61,830 nt of DNA from a virus (IMGVR_UViG_3300008111_000057:1-61830); one strand, 5' to 3'; positions 52,146 through 60,699 are shown, numbered from the stretch's first letter. The notes: generated by a model not told the origin, from the sequence alone. Made by a program: numbers and translations.

Positions 52146-54775
52146 CGCCGAGTATGAACCAGCAGGCAGTAAAACCGGGCGAAATTCGGCTCGATCTCAT
52201 TCCCATTGACTGGCCCTTGACCCCACTGGGTCCCAACAAAGATCCTTACGTCATGGGATGGCAGAACAAACCGTTTACTAAAGAAGAAATTGAAAATGAA
52301 ATTATCAACGGAGAATGTAAAGCTATCGGATTACTTGGTGGTCCTGCCTACAACCATCCTTATGGTCTCGTTTGGGTTGATGTTGACGGACCATCCGTCT
52401 ATGAACTCATCGAACAGATTTCCAACCTCCCAATACTCGATGCATTGCCGCCCACCCTTACCATCCTCAGTGGCAAAGCAGGCCGAGAGCGTCGCCTCTA
52501 CAAAGTAAGTAAAGAAAAACAAAAGCATTTCATTCGTAACAAATACACATGGACCTCGCAGGGGTCCATGGAAAAACTTGAGATCTTGTGGAAGCGGCAC
52601 CAAGGCGTATTGATGGGTGCGCATCCAGATACGCAAGGTTATTTCACTGCCGAAGGTTTGGGATTTGAATGGGCAGACAAATTACCTGAACTTCCGGATT
52701 GGGTATTGAATGGCATCATTACCAGGAATGCAAAGCAAGGGCGTCCTGCTGAAGAAGTCTCACGCATCATCGGTAACTCGTTCGCAATCACCAGTCGCAT
52801 TGGATTGGAACGGGATATGCAATTGGCAGTTGCTGCGATGTGGGCACTCCCCATTGAGGCAGTCGATGACTATGACATTTGGATTGCGATCGGACAGTCG
52901 CTCCATGAGTTGGATGAATCCCTGCTTGATCAATGGGATGAATGGTCCAAACAAAGTGACAAATACAAAGAGAACGAATGCCATAAGCGTTGGTTATCCT
53001 TTACAAAAGGTGGTGGCCGGGGCATTGGTACGCTTTACCATCTGGCTGAGCAGAATGGATGGAAGCGTCCGCAGGAAGACAAGGTTTCTTCCCCTGACGA
53101 TGCTACGATCAATCTGGCGGCAAGCATTCTTCCCGAAATCGAAAGAAATGTGGAAGAAGAAATGAATCGCCTTCTCAACACTGCAACTCCAACCGACACA
53201 ACTCTAATGAACACCGAAGATTATGGCGATGATGTACAACCTAAAAGCGCCAAGAAGAATAAAGAGAAGGAACTCAGGCAACCTAAGAATGAAGTTGCGG
53301 ACAAACTACTTGGAATCTATGCAAACAATCTGCTCTTTAGTCTCCCGCACAATCAATTCTTTATGTATGACCCTAGCCAAGGTCTGTGGAGCAAAGTAAG
53401 CAAGATTGAAATGCTTGGTGATATCCGTTCCAAGCTACAAGCTCTTATTACTAGTGGTTGGTTACGCGAAGGGTTTAGCTTTCAAATGCTTGATGATATG
53501 TTCAAGCAACTGCAAGCAATGGTCCCGTGTGATAAATGGCACGAGGCAACAGATGTTCTGCTATTCACCAACGGTGTACTTGACGTCACAACAAAGGAAC
53601 TGCGGCCATTTGACCGTAATTTGCATATGACGCAACAGATGCCATATGCCTATAACCCTCAAGCAACCTGCGAACCAATCATTGATTGGCTTCGTTACAC
53701 GCAGCATGGTTCTGAAAAACGTACGCAAGTTCTTCGTGCATGGCTACGGGCAACTCTTCTTGGTCGCCACGAGCTTCAAAAGTTTCTTGAGTTGGTTGGT
53801 CCTGGTAAATCTGGTAAATCCACTTATGCAAACCTATGTGTTGCACTGGTAGGTAAACGTAACGTCTGCTCCACAGAGCTAGAACAGATTGAGAAGAACC
53901 GATTTGAAACTGCAAGTTTCATGGGTAAGAAAATCATTCTGTTCCAAGACTCTGACCGTTATGGTGGCAGTGTTTCAAAACTAAAAGCCATTACTGGTGG
54001 TGACTGGATTCGTTCTGAGTTCAAATACCAAGCAGATCAACTGGAGCCTTTCCAGTTCCAGGGTGTTGTCATCATTACTGCTAACGAAGCAATTCAGTCC
54101 ACCGACTACACCTCAGGTCTTGCCCGTCGCCGCCTTACTATTCCGTTCGACCGTCCTTTTACTGGTGGGCAAGAGCAACAACGTACCTTAATGGGTTTCG
54201 ATAGTAAGGGTACTCCTGAAGGAGATTTTGCACCTTTGCTTCCAGGGCTTGTCAACTGGATCCTGGCTATGTCTGAGTCGGAAATGCGTGACTACTTGAT
54301 GGAGACATCAAAGCACGTTGATTTCTTCCAGGCTTATGAGAAGGATCAAGCCATTCGTTCCAATCCGATTTTGGATTGGCTGGATAAACGCGTTATCTTT
54401 GTGCCAGGGGCGGAAGTTGCTATGGGTATGTGTAAACCTTCACCAGGGGGTGTCAATTACTATGTCGACTGGACCACGCAGGTGTATCCGTCTTACGCAG
54501 AGCATTGTCGTAGTGCCAATGTTGGTGTATCGGGGCGTTCTCGCTTTGAGGTCCTACTTATGGACATCTGTAAAAACCAACTGAAACTAAATGTCTACGC
54601 AACCAAAAAAACCAATGGGTTGGTAATTCACAACATCTTGATACGTGATGGTGTCAGGGATGACTACAAGTGTTACCCCTCCATCCTGGAAGTAGCTGCA
54701 GACCCCGCCAAATACAAAGAAATGTACGGTGTTAACCCTGCGATAATGGAGGAATACATTGCGACAAACCATTGA
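52142..54775 (+). CDS. primase-helicase (PrimPol-like N terminus, SF3/D5-type helicase)
   Basis: 877 residues. The N-terminal about 230 residues resemble archaeo-eukaryotic PrimPol (VWVDVDGPSVYELIEQ holds the acidic pair; LTILSGKAGRERRLYKV). PriCT-like helices follow (YDIWIAIGQSLHELDESLL). The C-terminal helicase has Walker A GPGKSGKST (about residue 552), Walker B KKIILFQDSD, motif C VVIITANEAI and arginine residues SGLARRRLTIPFDRPF. It primes and unwinds at the phage fork. Ends with a 4-nt overlap with speD. Confidence 0.85.
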   Translation: MTPSMNQQAVKPGEIRLDLIPIDWPLTPLGPNKDPYVMGWQNKPFTKEEIENEIINGECKAIGLLGGPAYNHPYGLVWVDVDGPSVYELIEQISNLPILDALPPTLTILSGKAGRERRLYKVSKEKQKHFIRNKYTWTSQGSMEKLEILWKRHQGVLMGAHPDTQGYFTAEGLGFEWADKLPELPDWVLNGIITRNAKQGRPAEEVSRIIGNSFAITSRIGLERDMQLAVAAMWALPIEAVDDYDIWIAIGQSLHELDESLLDQWDEWSKQSDKYKENECHKRWLSFTKGGGRGIGTLYHLAEQNGWKRPQEDKVSSPDDATINLAASILPEIERNVEEEMNRLLNTATPTDTTLMNTEDYGDDVQPKSAKKNKEKELRQPKNEVADKLLGIYANNLLFSLPHNQFFMYDPSQGLWSKVSKIEMLGDIRSKLQALITSGWLREGFSFQMLDDMFKQLQAMVPCDKWHEATDVLLFTNGVLDVTTKELRPFDRNLHMTQQMPYAYNPQATCEPIIDWLRYTQHGSEKRTQVLRAWLRATLLGRHELQKFLELVGPGKSGKSTYANLCVALVGKRNVCSTELEQIEKNRFETASFMGKKIILFQDSDRYGGSVSKLKAITGGDWIRSEFKYQADQLEPFQFQGVVIITANEAIQSTDYTSGLARRRLTIPFDRPFTGGQEQQRTLMGFDSKGTPEGDFAPLLPGLVNWILAMSESEMRDYLMETSKHVDFFQAYEKDQAIRSNPILDWLDKRVIFVPGAEVAMGMCKPSPGGVNYYVDWTTQVYPSYAEHCRSANVGVSGRSRFEVLLMDICKNQLKLNVYATKKTNGLVIHNILIRDGVRDDYKCYPSILEVAADPAKYKEMYGVNPAIMEEYIATNH

Positions 54776-55134
54776 GCAACGGTCGTCATCTGATCCTTGA
54801 CCTTTATGGTTGTGATCAAAACCTTTTAGATAACTATGAGGAGCTCCAGCGTTTGCTGGAAGCTTCTCTTGTTTTGGCGGGAGCAAATATCTTACGTATC
54901 TTTGGTGAGAAATTTGAACCGCAAGGCGTTACCTTGTTGGCACTATTGTCTGAATCCCACGCATCTATCCACACGTGGCCAGAAGTAGGGTATGCGGCAG
55001 TTGATCTATACACCTGTGGTGATACCACGCTCACACATCGGGCTGCAGAATTTTTGAAATCAAAACTCAAGGCAACAACAGCGGAAGAAAAAGAGCTTGT
55101 GCGATCAATTGAACCTCTTGATTGTGTAGAGTAA
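54772..55134 (+). CDS. speD: S-adenosylmethionine decarboxylase proenzyme (SpeD)
   Basis: 120 residues, TTG start overlapping the previous stop (TTGA). Decarboxylates SAM for spermidine synthesis; the precursor self-cleaves to form a pyruvoyl group. The cleavage site and catalytic set are visible: SESHASIHTWPE (Ser after Glu, and His) and DLYTCGD (Cys). Prokaryotic class 1b size. Polyamines would support replication and packaging. Cyanophages are known to carry speD, which supports the host inference. Confidence 0.9.
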   Translation: MSNGRHLILDLYGCDQNLLDNYEELQRLLEASLVLAGANILRIFGEKFEPQGVTLLALLSESHASIHTWPEVGYAAVDLYTCGDTTLTHRAAEFLKSKLKATTAEEKELVRSIEPLDCVE

Positions 55135-55154
55135 ATCGGAATTATTCCGATCTA

Positions 55155-56021
55155 ATGACTAAGAAAGCAAAACTTTTGTGGTGTGGTGACATCGTTGCCA
55201 TGACCGGCTTTGCACGTGTAACTGAAAATGTTATCTCTCGTCTGAAAGACGACTTTGAAATTGTTGTTCTTGGTAACAACTGGTGGGGTGATCCAACGCC
55301 ACTTCAGCAGGAGTACAAGATGTACCCGTCATCTAACCGTCATCAGACCGCACCTTTTGGTGAGCAACGCATTCGTGAGATCGTTGAACGTGAACAACCC
55401 GACGTGGTATTTACGATCAATGATATGTGGATTATTAATGAGCAATACAATCAAATTAAGGATCTGCACAAGGCTGGCAAGTTTAAATTTGTTGGCTATG
55501 CACCCATGGATTCGTATGCATGGACAGGTTGCTTAGCGGATACTGCCAATGAATGGGACGCTGTGGTCTCGTACACAGAATTTGGTGCACACGAATTTAT
55601 GGCTGGTGGTATCACCAGGCCTATCTCTATTATTCCGCATGGTGTGACTCCTGGTCAGTTCTATCCAGTAGATAAGGCAGAGGCACGCCGCAAGCTGGGA
55701 CTTAAAGAAGATAGCTTCATTGTTTTCAATGGTAACCGCAATCAATTCCGCAAACGGATTGACATCACAATCAAAGCATTTGCTGCGTTTGCGGTAGATA
55801 AACCTAATGCAATGCTTTACCTGCACATGGGGCTCAAGGACCAGGGCTGGGACATCATGGAGGTGTTTGCACGTGAGATGACACGTGTGGGTCTTGATCC
55901 GAACGGACGCATCATCATGACGACGCAATCGGATGGACCGCCGAACGTATCGGTGGAGATGCTTAACACCATCTACAACGCATGTGACGTGGGCGTTAAC
56001 GGATACCAACTACGCACGTGA
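55155..56021 (+). CDS. glycosyltransferase (GT4-like), truncated at the C-terminal domain
   Basis: 288 residues from MTKKAKLLWCGDIVAMTGFA. GT-B fold: N-terminal domain GFARVTENVISRLKDDFEIV and REQPDVVFTINDMW; linker IPHGVTPGQFYPVDKAEARR; start of C-terminal domain FIVFNGNRNQFRKRIDITIK. It ends at TGA just after ACDVGVNGYQ, before the Glu-x7-Glu donor-binding region; the rest of the C-terminal domain appears in another frame. As it stands it is probably inactive. Confidence 0.7.
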   Translation: MTKKAKLLWCGDIVAMTGFARVTENVISRLKDDFEIVVLGNNWWGDPTPLQQEYKMYPSSNRHQTAPFGEQRIREIVEREQPDVVFTINDMWIINEQYNQIKDLHKAGKFKFVGYAPMDSYAWTGCLADTANEWDAVVSYTEFGAHEFMAGGITRPISIIPHGVTPGQFYPVDKAEARRKLGLKEDSFIVFNGNRNQFRKRIDITIKAFAAFAVDKPNAMLYLHMGLKDQGWDIMEVFAREMTRVGLDPNGRIIMTTQSDGPPNVSVEMLNTIYNACDVGVNGYQLRT

Positions 56022-56277
56022 GATGCCATGCCCTTCCTCTGATCACCTTGCTGAGATCTTGACGTACCTGTACCAAGACAAAGGCATTCGTGAATGGGTT
56101 GGTACACGCTGCCGAGAACGTGTGCTGGATCCACAGTTCTCATGGGACACAGTTGCGTCTCAATTTGGTGGCATCTTTGAGGAGGTGTTGTCCCAAGAAC
56201 CTGAACCTGTGGCAAAACCTAAAGAAAAACGGAAGGAACGAAAGGATCGTACGAAGACCCGGAAGCTTGGTAAGTGA
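56020..56277 (+). pseudogene. detached C-terminal fragment of the glycosyltransferase
   Basis: The +1 frame gives REMPCPSSDHLAEILTYLYQ, then IREWVGTRCRERVLDPQFSW, the normal ending of GT4 enzymes ('l...l..ll.d.......a...v....sW'), followed by a Lys/Arg-rich tail. Between CDVGVN and this segment roughly 60-70 residues are missing relative to a full enzyme. An internal deletion plus frame change is the simplest reading. Confidence 0.6.
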
Positions 56278-56352
56278 CGTTTGATGGTACGTATGTACTG
56301 TGGAGAACGTACGGAGATGGGTAAAACAATGAATACCGTCCTATTCAAGGAT

Positions 56353-56500
56353 GAATACAGTCTTATCTAACCCTCTATAGGGTTTCATACGTTGTTAAAA
56401 CAGTGTTGCATTTGTGGAAAAAATCATGAAGCCACACAGAGGTGCAACACTTTTTCAACACAGTATGAAACCCTATATCTAAGTAAATAAGGCGGTATTC
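56353..56500. repeat. large inverted-repeat/iteron element, copy 2
   Basis: The left arm GAATACAGTCTTAT..TAGGGTTTCATAC is identical over 38 nt to copy 1 at 21812. The right arm GTATGAAACCCTA ends in GTATTC at 56500. The centre differs from copy 1 and forms its own inner repeat (GTGTTGCA/TGCAACAC). TGAATACC and GGTATTCA motifs flank it (56330-56526). No gene lies within 56278-56551. Confidence 0.75.
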
Positions 56501-56587
56501 ACCCCTCCACAAGCCGGTATTCACAGTTTCTCTTGCGTACACTTCCCAACAGTGGTACAGTGTCATGGTCCCCACTACCAGGAGGTC

Positions 56588-57016
56588 ATGGCACGCACCT
56601 ACCTAGAGATGCTTCCGCTTTGGTACGTACAGGACCAGCTAGAGCTCTCTGACCAATACGCGACAGGTCTTGCGTGGAAGACGCAAGCACGTGGTCACAA
56701 GCCCGGTGACATAGCTGGCCGGCAGCATGGCAAGTACTGTTACGTTTCTCTTTGCGGCGCACGGTACCAAGCGCATCGCATCGTGTACTACTTACGTACT
56801 GGTAGCGATCCAGGGAACGCAGACGTCGTTCACGACCCCTCCAACGTCACGTACGACAACCGTCAGGAGCTAGCCCTCAAACAACGCCGCACCCGTCCTG
56901 CGCCTTCATACCGACGCCGCACACGTAACGCCGAAGGAGAGCTGGTCTACAACCTGGAGAACGGCATGTCCTTCCACAAGTACCAACGCCTTATCGGCAA
57001 CCCACTCAGTTCTTAA
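56588..57016 (+). CDS. HNH endonuclease-like protein
   Basis: 142 residues from MARTYLEMLPLWYVQDQLEL. HGKYCYVSLCGARYQAHRIV, YYLRTGSDPGNADVVHDPS and VTYDNRQELALKQRRTRPA follow the HNH homing pattern 'yr.HRivwyl.tG..P....ViH....n..DNr..NL', although the Asp/Asn pattern is altered (VVHDPSN). AGGAGG lies just before the ATG, a strong ribosome-binding site rare in this arm. It neighbours iteron copy 2. Confidence 0.65.
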   Translation: MARTYLEMLPLWYVQDQLELSDQYATGLAWKTQARGHKPGDIAGRQHGKYCYVSLCGARYQAHRIVYYLRTGSDPGNADVVHDPSNVTYDNRQELALKQRRTRPAPSYRRRTRNAEGELVYNLENGMSFHKYQRLIGNPLSS

Positions 57017-57018
57017 TC

Positions 57019-57738
57019 ATGGCCAACTACACCAAACGCATCAACGAACTGGCTTCTGTACTGTCGCCTTTCCGGTACGTTGCCAACATTGAGTTACTTA
57101 CGGATGCACAGTTAAGTGCACATGGTTATTACAGGGGATTTATATGCCCCCATGGGCATACCATTCGTGACAAGACATATCACTGGTGTTACGAATGTGT
57201 TCGTAAAATTTCCAATAACAACTGTGGTTTTGACATCAACTATATTGATGGCTTGTACAAACATCGCCTGCTATCCATCTGGAGCAAGATACCTGTAAAG
57301 GATTTTGAAGAGTGCTGGGAAGCACCTGCGTTAACAAAAGCGCGCATTCGTTTCCCTTCCTATCGTTCTGCTAACAGTAAAAACCTAGCTGAAAACATCA
57401 GTGCACATAAAGTCATTTATCAATGTGCATGGGGAGATGTTGGCAAGATGGTTGTAACACGTACGTGCCGCAATAAAGATTGTCTTAATCCTTTGCATAT
57501 GATTTCAAGTTGGAATCGCACTTTCCCACCCGTTGAGATCCAACCGTTCCATCACACGTTTGACCCCAGCAAATTAATGCACGCTGCAGATAACCAGCTA
57601 AAAGAAACACCTGAACCCATTATGAAAGCCAAGTACAAACAAACGATTCAACATCCGTTGGTGAACAAAAACACCCCGGATTATGATGATACACAGGAGC
57701 TGTATTACGGTTCATATGCCCAGGAATTCAGTAGTTAG
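57019..57738 (+). CDS. HNH/zinc-binding nuclease-like protein
   Basis: 239 residues. CPHGHTIRDKTYHWCYECV gives a zinc site. AHKVIYQCAWGDVGKMVV then RTCRNKDCLNPLHMISSWNR matches the His-Me-finger pattern 'HR..y...G......V.HtCrnr.CvNP.Hl'. Likely an endonuclease or a structural relative. Starts 2 nt after the previous gene; the C-terminal tail is disordered. Confidence 0.65.
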   Translation: MANYTKRINELASVLSPFRYVANIELLTDAQLSAHGYYRGFICPHGHTIRDKTYHWCYECVRKISNNNCGFDINYIDGLYKHRLLSIWSKIPVKDFEECWEAPALTKARIRFPSYRSANSKNLAENISAHKVIYQCAWGDVGKMVVTRTCRNKDCLNPLHMISSWNRTFPPVEIQPFHHTFDPSKLMHAADNQLKETPEPIMKAKYKQTIQHPLVNKNTPDYDDTQELYYGSYAQEFSS

Positions 57739-58624
57739 TCAAGAGCAACGAACTAAAAATAATCCATTAGTACTTGGTACTTTTGATCAGCTTTCGCTGC
57801 GTTATTTACGTGGCAATCTTGGTGCAAAGTACCAAGTAAAAACCAACGGGTTTGGCGGCGGTACGTACAACAATTGGTTCCAGGTCAATCTTTCGGCACC
57901 TGCTTGGATCATTGTTACCAAAGGGCCGCCGCGCCCTACATATATCAACGTCAGTGTCTATGATCTCAACAACATCCCTCAAACAGATCTGCCTGTGTTC
58001 CAGGCTGATTCACTGACTGATGGTATCAACAATCTAGGAGATGTGTACATTCCTTACCTCAATACGGTAATGAGTGTTCAATCTGATCTTTACAACACCT
58101 TTGATAGGTTGCGGCTTGATCGTGGTGATGACCGATACTTTCCTTTAGGCGTTGGCAGCTATTTAATTTGCATTTCGTCTACACGCAACGAACCCCTTAA
58201 TTACGAAGTTGGTGTTGTTATCGAGCCTGCTTCTACCGCTCAAGAAGTATATTGGGAGCTAGAAGACGTAGATGGCAGCATTGTATTGCAGGAGTACACG
58301 ATTGATGTAGCAGAGATTGTTAGTCCTGTAGACACTGCAGTTATTATTCCTCCCAATGGAGGTGCATTCACTGAAGCTCTTTGTGTTATTGAATCTCCAG
58401 GGGGGAGTGTTACTGTTGGCACCAACTCCACATGGTTAATTGGTACGCGTATTCCAAGTGGCAATATCAATGATTTTAAAATAGAACTAGAGCCTGGTGA
58501 TGACGCATACTACGATACTATTCATGACCACTCATTGTCAGATTGGCAAGCTGCTTGGAGTAGGGAACATCAAGATACCGATCGGTTCCCTGAGGTCTTT
58601 ATTCCGTTAACAAACAGACCATGA
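57716..58624 (+). CDS. virion-like beta-rich protein, unknown
   Basis: 302 residues from MPRNSVVSQEQRTKNNPLVL. Beta-rich and low in Cys: YLRGNLGAKYQVKTNGFGGG, TYINVSVYDLNNIPQTDLPV, GDDRYFPLGVGSYLICISST, GGSVTVGTNSTWLIGTRIPS. I would call it a tail or capsid-decoration type of protein by composition only. Overlaps the previous gene by 23 nt and the next by 4 nt. Confidence 0.6.
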   Translation: MPRNSVVSQEQRTKNNPLVLGTFDQLSLRYLRGNLGAKYQVKTNGFGGGTYNNWFQVNLSAPAWIIVTKGPPRPTYINVSVYDLNNIPQTDLPVFQADSLTDGINNLGDVYIPYLNTVMSVQSDLYNTFDRLRLDRGDDRYFPLGVGSYLICISSTRNEPLNYEVGVVIEPASTAQEVYWELEDVDGSIVLQEYTIDVAEIVSPVDTAVIIPPNGGAFTEALCVIESPGGSVTVGTNSTWLIGTRIPSGNINDFKIELEPGDDAYYDTIHDHSLSDWQAAWSREHQDTDRFPEVFIPLTNRP

Positions 58625-58743
58625 TCAAAAAGCTACTTGCTTTATTCCGTAAAAAACCACGTAAACATTATCCGCATGTTGCTTGGTTGCGCTATTGTAT
58701 GGAAAATCCATCGGCACCAGGGTGCCGCATGTATGACGTATGA
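58621..58743 (+). CDS. 40-residue basic peptide
   Basis: MIKKLLALFRKKPRKHYPHV..., then WLRYCMENPSAPGCRMYDV. The start overlaps the previous stop (ATGA) and the stop overlaps the next ATG. An amphipathic basic N terminus and a small conserved-looking 'NP.apgCr.Yd' end, a pattern seen in tiny phage peptides. Function unknown. Confidence 0.6.
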   Translation: MIKKLLALFRKKPRKHYPHVAWLRYCMENPSAPGCRMYDV

Positions 58744-58880
58744 CTCTTTTAGATCCTCCTCAAAAACCCAAAGAACCTAAACCAGTGCCTTCCAGGATTA
58801 CGGAAGCCACTGAAGAAGACTGGCAAGATTTTTTTGCCGAGCAAGAAAACTTGGATTACCTAAGAGAATTTGACCGGTAG
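58740..58880 (+). CDS. 46-residue acidic peptide
   Basis: MTLLDPPQKPKEPKPVPSRI, then TEEDWQDFFAEQENLDYLRE. A Pro/Lys linker followed by an acidic helix. Coupled to the previous gene by a 4-nt overlap. Function unknown. Confidence 0.6.
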   Translation: MTLLDPPQKPKEPKPVPSRITEATEEDWQDFFAEQENLDYLREFDR

Positions 58881-58903
58881 AATAAAGAAAAACCAGATCT
58901 ACC

Positions 58904-59092
58904 ATGAGCGTAAACAACTATATCGAAGCTGCTCTCGCTGTTCATGCGGCGGCTTCTGTTATTACCGCCTTAACACCAACCCCAAAAGATGACGCACTTG
59001 CAGTAAAAGCTTACCGCATCATCGAATTGTGCGCTTTGGTTGTAGGCCGTGCCAAAGAACCCGGCACTGAAAAGCGTCGCCGTCGTCGTTGA
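58904..59092 (+). CDS. 62-residue protein, unknown
   Basis: MSVNNYIEAALAVHAAASVI..., then ALTPTPKDDALAVKAYRIIE and a basic RRRRR end. A helix-hairpin-helix-like layout with 'alTPTPKDD' is typical of a small cyanophage family of unknown role; a lysis role is possible since the lysin gene follows convergently 2 nt away. Last gene of the rightward arm. Confidence 0.65.
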   Translation: MSVNNYIEAALAVHAAASVITALTPTPKDDALAVKAYRIIELCALVVGRAKEPGTEKRRRRR

Positions 59093-59094
59093 TC

Positions 59095-60099
59095 TCAATA
59101 GTTCCAACGAACGCGTGGCTTGCCTTCTCTGATACCAAGGTGCACGAAACCTTTTGGTGCGCCGTAGCCTAATGAGTAAGGCCAATTTTTATCACACCAG
59201 CTTTGCACTGTGTTGATATCCACACCATCAACGTAAAAATCAACGGCTCCTTTTGATGGAGCACTGTAAGTGTGCTCACTGTTCTTGGCACCGCCTACTT
59301 GTGTATTGATGGGTTCTGGGCGAGAAGCACTTGTGATGATCAATGGTTTGTTACCAAATTGCTTACGTACTTTCTCAAGGAATAAACAAAGTTCTTTTGC
59401 CGTATCACATTGATACTGTTTGGTGAACCGACGAGCTTCTTGATTAAGAGTTAATTCACCATAGGTGATGTTAGGTGTGATCTTATAGGTGAACGGGCTC
59501 CAAGGAGTAAAGTTACTGGCGTGCGGGTCAACATCTTTTTTTTCTCCAATGTTTTGGAGTTGTCGATCCATAATTTGAATTAATTTTGTACTGTAGTCTG
59601 GATCAGTAGCGTATCCTTCTTTGACCAGTAAACGCGCACATTCATTTCTACTGGTTGCCCTGTTAACACCTTTGTGCCCATCAAAGTCTTTGTACCAACG
59701 ATCAACAAGGTACGAAACACAGGTTCTTAGGTCAGGGAAATCAATGAATCCAGCCTTGATTGTGATCCACTGACCGTTGATAAATTCCTTTGTTTCAACC
59801 GTAGAGCCAGATCCTTTTAATCCAAAGTAATTGTTTTTACCGGAGGTGTGTTGACCCCAGCCAGACTCAAGTGCCCACTGTGCAGCAACGCATTCAGGAA
59901 ATTTGGCACCTGCTTCTTTTGCTGTTTTAACAACAACATCCCAAGTAATGGTGCTTTCCTTGGCTGGCTTATTGCGATATTTAACAGAAAAAGACTCCAA
60001 GACCTCAGGTGTTAACTGAGATTGGAGCCATTCCCATGCGTCAATTTGATGCGGTTCTTTGTTAAAGAACTCAGCAGCGTCTGTAAGTTTAATTGTCAC
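59095..60099 (-). CDS. two-domain lysin: glucosaminidase plus M15-type peptidase
   Basis: 334 residues. Residues about 55-150 form a FlgJ-like N-acetylglucosaminidase: AAQWALESGWGQHTSGKNNY (catalytic Glu in ALESGWG) and CARLLVKEGYATDPDYSTKL. Residues about 190-334 form an M15-type D-Ala/L,D-peptidase: NSEHTYSAPSKGAVDFYVDG (zinc His and Asp) and GFVHLGIREG (second His). Together it would cut both the sugar and peptide parts of peptidoglycan at lysis. Convergent with the small gene at 58904. Confidence 0.85.
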   Translation of the reverse strand: MTIKLTDAAEFFNKEPHQIDAWEWLQSQLTPEVLESFSVKYRNKPAKESTITWDVVVKTAKEAGAKFPECVAAQWALESGWGQHTSGKNNYFGLKGSGSTVETKEFINGQWITIKAGFIDFPDLRTCVSYLVDRWYKDFDGHKGVNRATSRNECARLLVKEGYATDPDYSTKLIQIMDRQLQNIGEKKDVDPHASNFTPWSPFTYKITPNITYGELTLNQEARRFTKQYQCDTAKELCLFLEKVRKQFGNKPLIITSASRPEPINTQVGGAKNSEHTYSAPSKGAVDFYVDGVDINTVQSWCDKNWPYSLGYGAPKGFVHLGIREGKPRVRWNY

Positions 60100-60149
60100 A
60101 ACACAACTATCAATTGTTTTTATTTTAACTGATAATAGTGTCGTGTATT

Positions 60150-60416
60150 TTAAACTTCAACGTAACCAAGTGGATGCGGTAATGGCGGCAAAGGATCTGG
60201 TACGTCCCAGGGGAGTCCTGATGCTTTGTTTAATTCCGCATCAACGCGTGCTGCCAAAGCGTTTTCAATTTCCTTAACGCGGTCAGACGTAAGGGCATCT
60301 TTGCACCAGCCCATGACGGTCTCTTTATTGAGGCTGAGATAGGGCACCCATTTTTTACGGTCAGCGGGGGCAAGTTCAACAATGCCAGAAGTACTGACTG
60401 TGTACTTACCCGCCAT
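60150..60416 (-). CDS. DUF7936-like protein, paralogue 1
   Basis: 88 residues from MAGKYTVSTSGIVELAPADR. KKWVPYLSLNKETVMGWCKD, then NALAARVDAELNKASGLPWD. The helix-rich part '...l..e.v..Wc...l....v..iE.al...vdaelN..sGlPW' is shared with 60734-61057 (EEVVNWTLAALGVDQVVSIE; LHNQIQAKLHPTSESGVPW), matching a small phage family (DUF7936). ATG at 60416 preferred over the longer frame. A structured leader precedes it. Confidence 0.65.
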   Translation of the reverse strand: MAGKYTVSTSGIVELAPADRKKWVPYLSLNKETVMGWCKDALTSDRVKEIENALAARVDAELNKASGLPWDVPDPLPPLPHPLGYVEV

Positions 60417-60441
60417 CTGACCAATGGATTGCTGTGACTTC

Positions 60442-60504
60442 ACTACCTGGGTAAGAAGCACTATCCGGAAGTCTCCGATCTAGCAATGAAATTCCCCAGG
60501 TAGT
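60442..60504 (-). promoter_or_regulatory. structured leader before the gene 60150-60416
   Basis: ACTACCTGGG and CCCAGGTAGT form a perfect 10-bp outer stem separated by 43 nt. The interior contains a second stem (ATCGGA/TCCGGAT with a bulge). On the minus strand it lies 25 nt upstream of the ATG at 60416. It could be an attenuator, a ligand-binding leader or a protein site. Confidence 0.5.
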
Positions 60505-60516
60505 TTTAGTCATTAC

Positions 60517-60699
60517 TCAATCTTCAACAACTTCAGGATTAACGGCAGCAACTTGTTCTTCCTCTGGCGCAAACTCAAGAGTTTCGATCAGTTGGCCGAT
60601 AAGGTTACCAGCGAAAGCAACAAGGTTGCCGTCACCAGTGGCACGTGCAGAACCAAAGGAATTGATGGCGCTAACTAGCTGAGACTTTGTGCAAGCCAT
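60517..60699 (-). CDS. 60-residue cyanophage-type protein, unknown
   Basis: MACTKSQLVSAINSFGSARA..., then GDGNLVAFAGNLIGQLIETL and ending NPEVVED. The pattern 'L..AiNsfgsArAtGDgnLv.fa..liqqlldtLef' matches a widespread small cyanophage protein of unknown function. In the lysin/tail-fibre operon. Confidence 0.75.
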   Translation of the reverse strand: MACTKSQLVSAINSFGSARATGDGNLVAFAGNLIGQLIETLEFAPEEEQVAAVNPEVVED

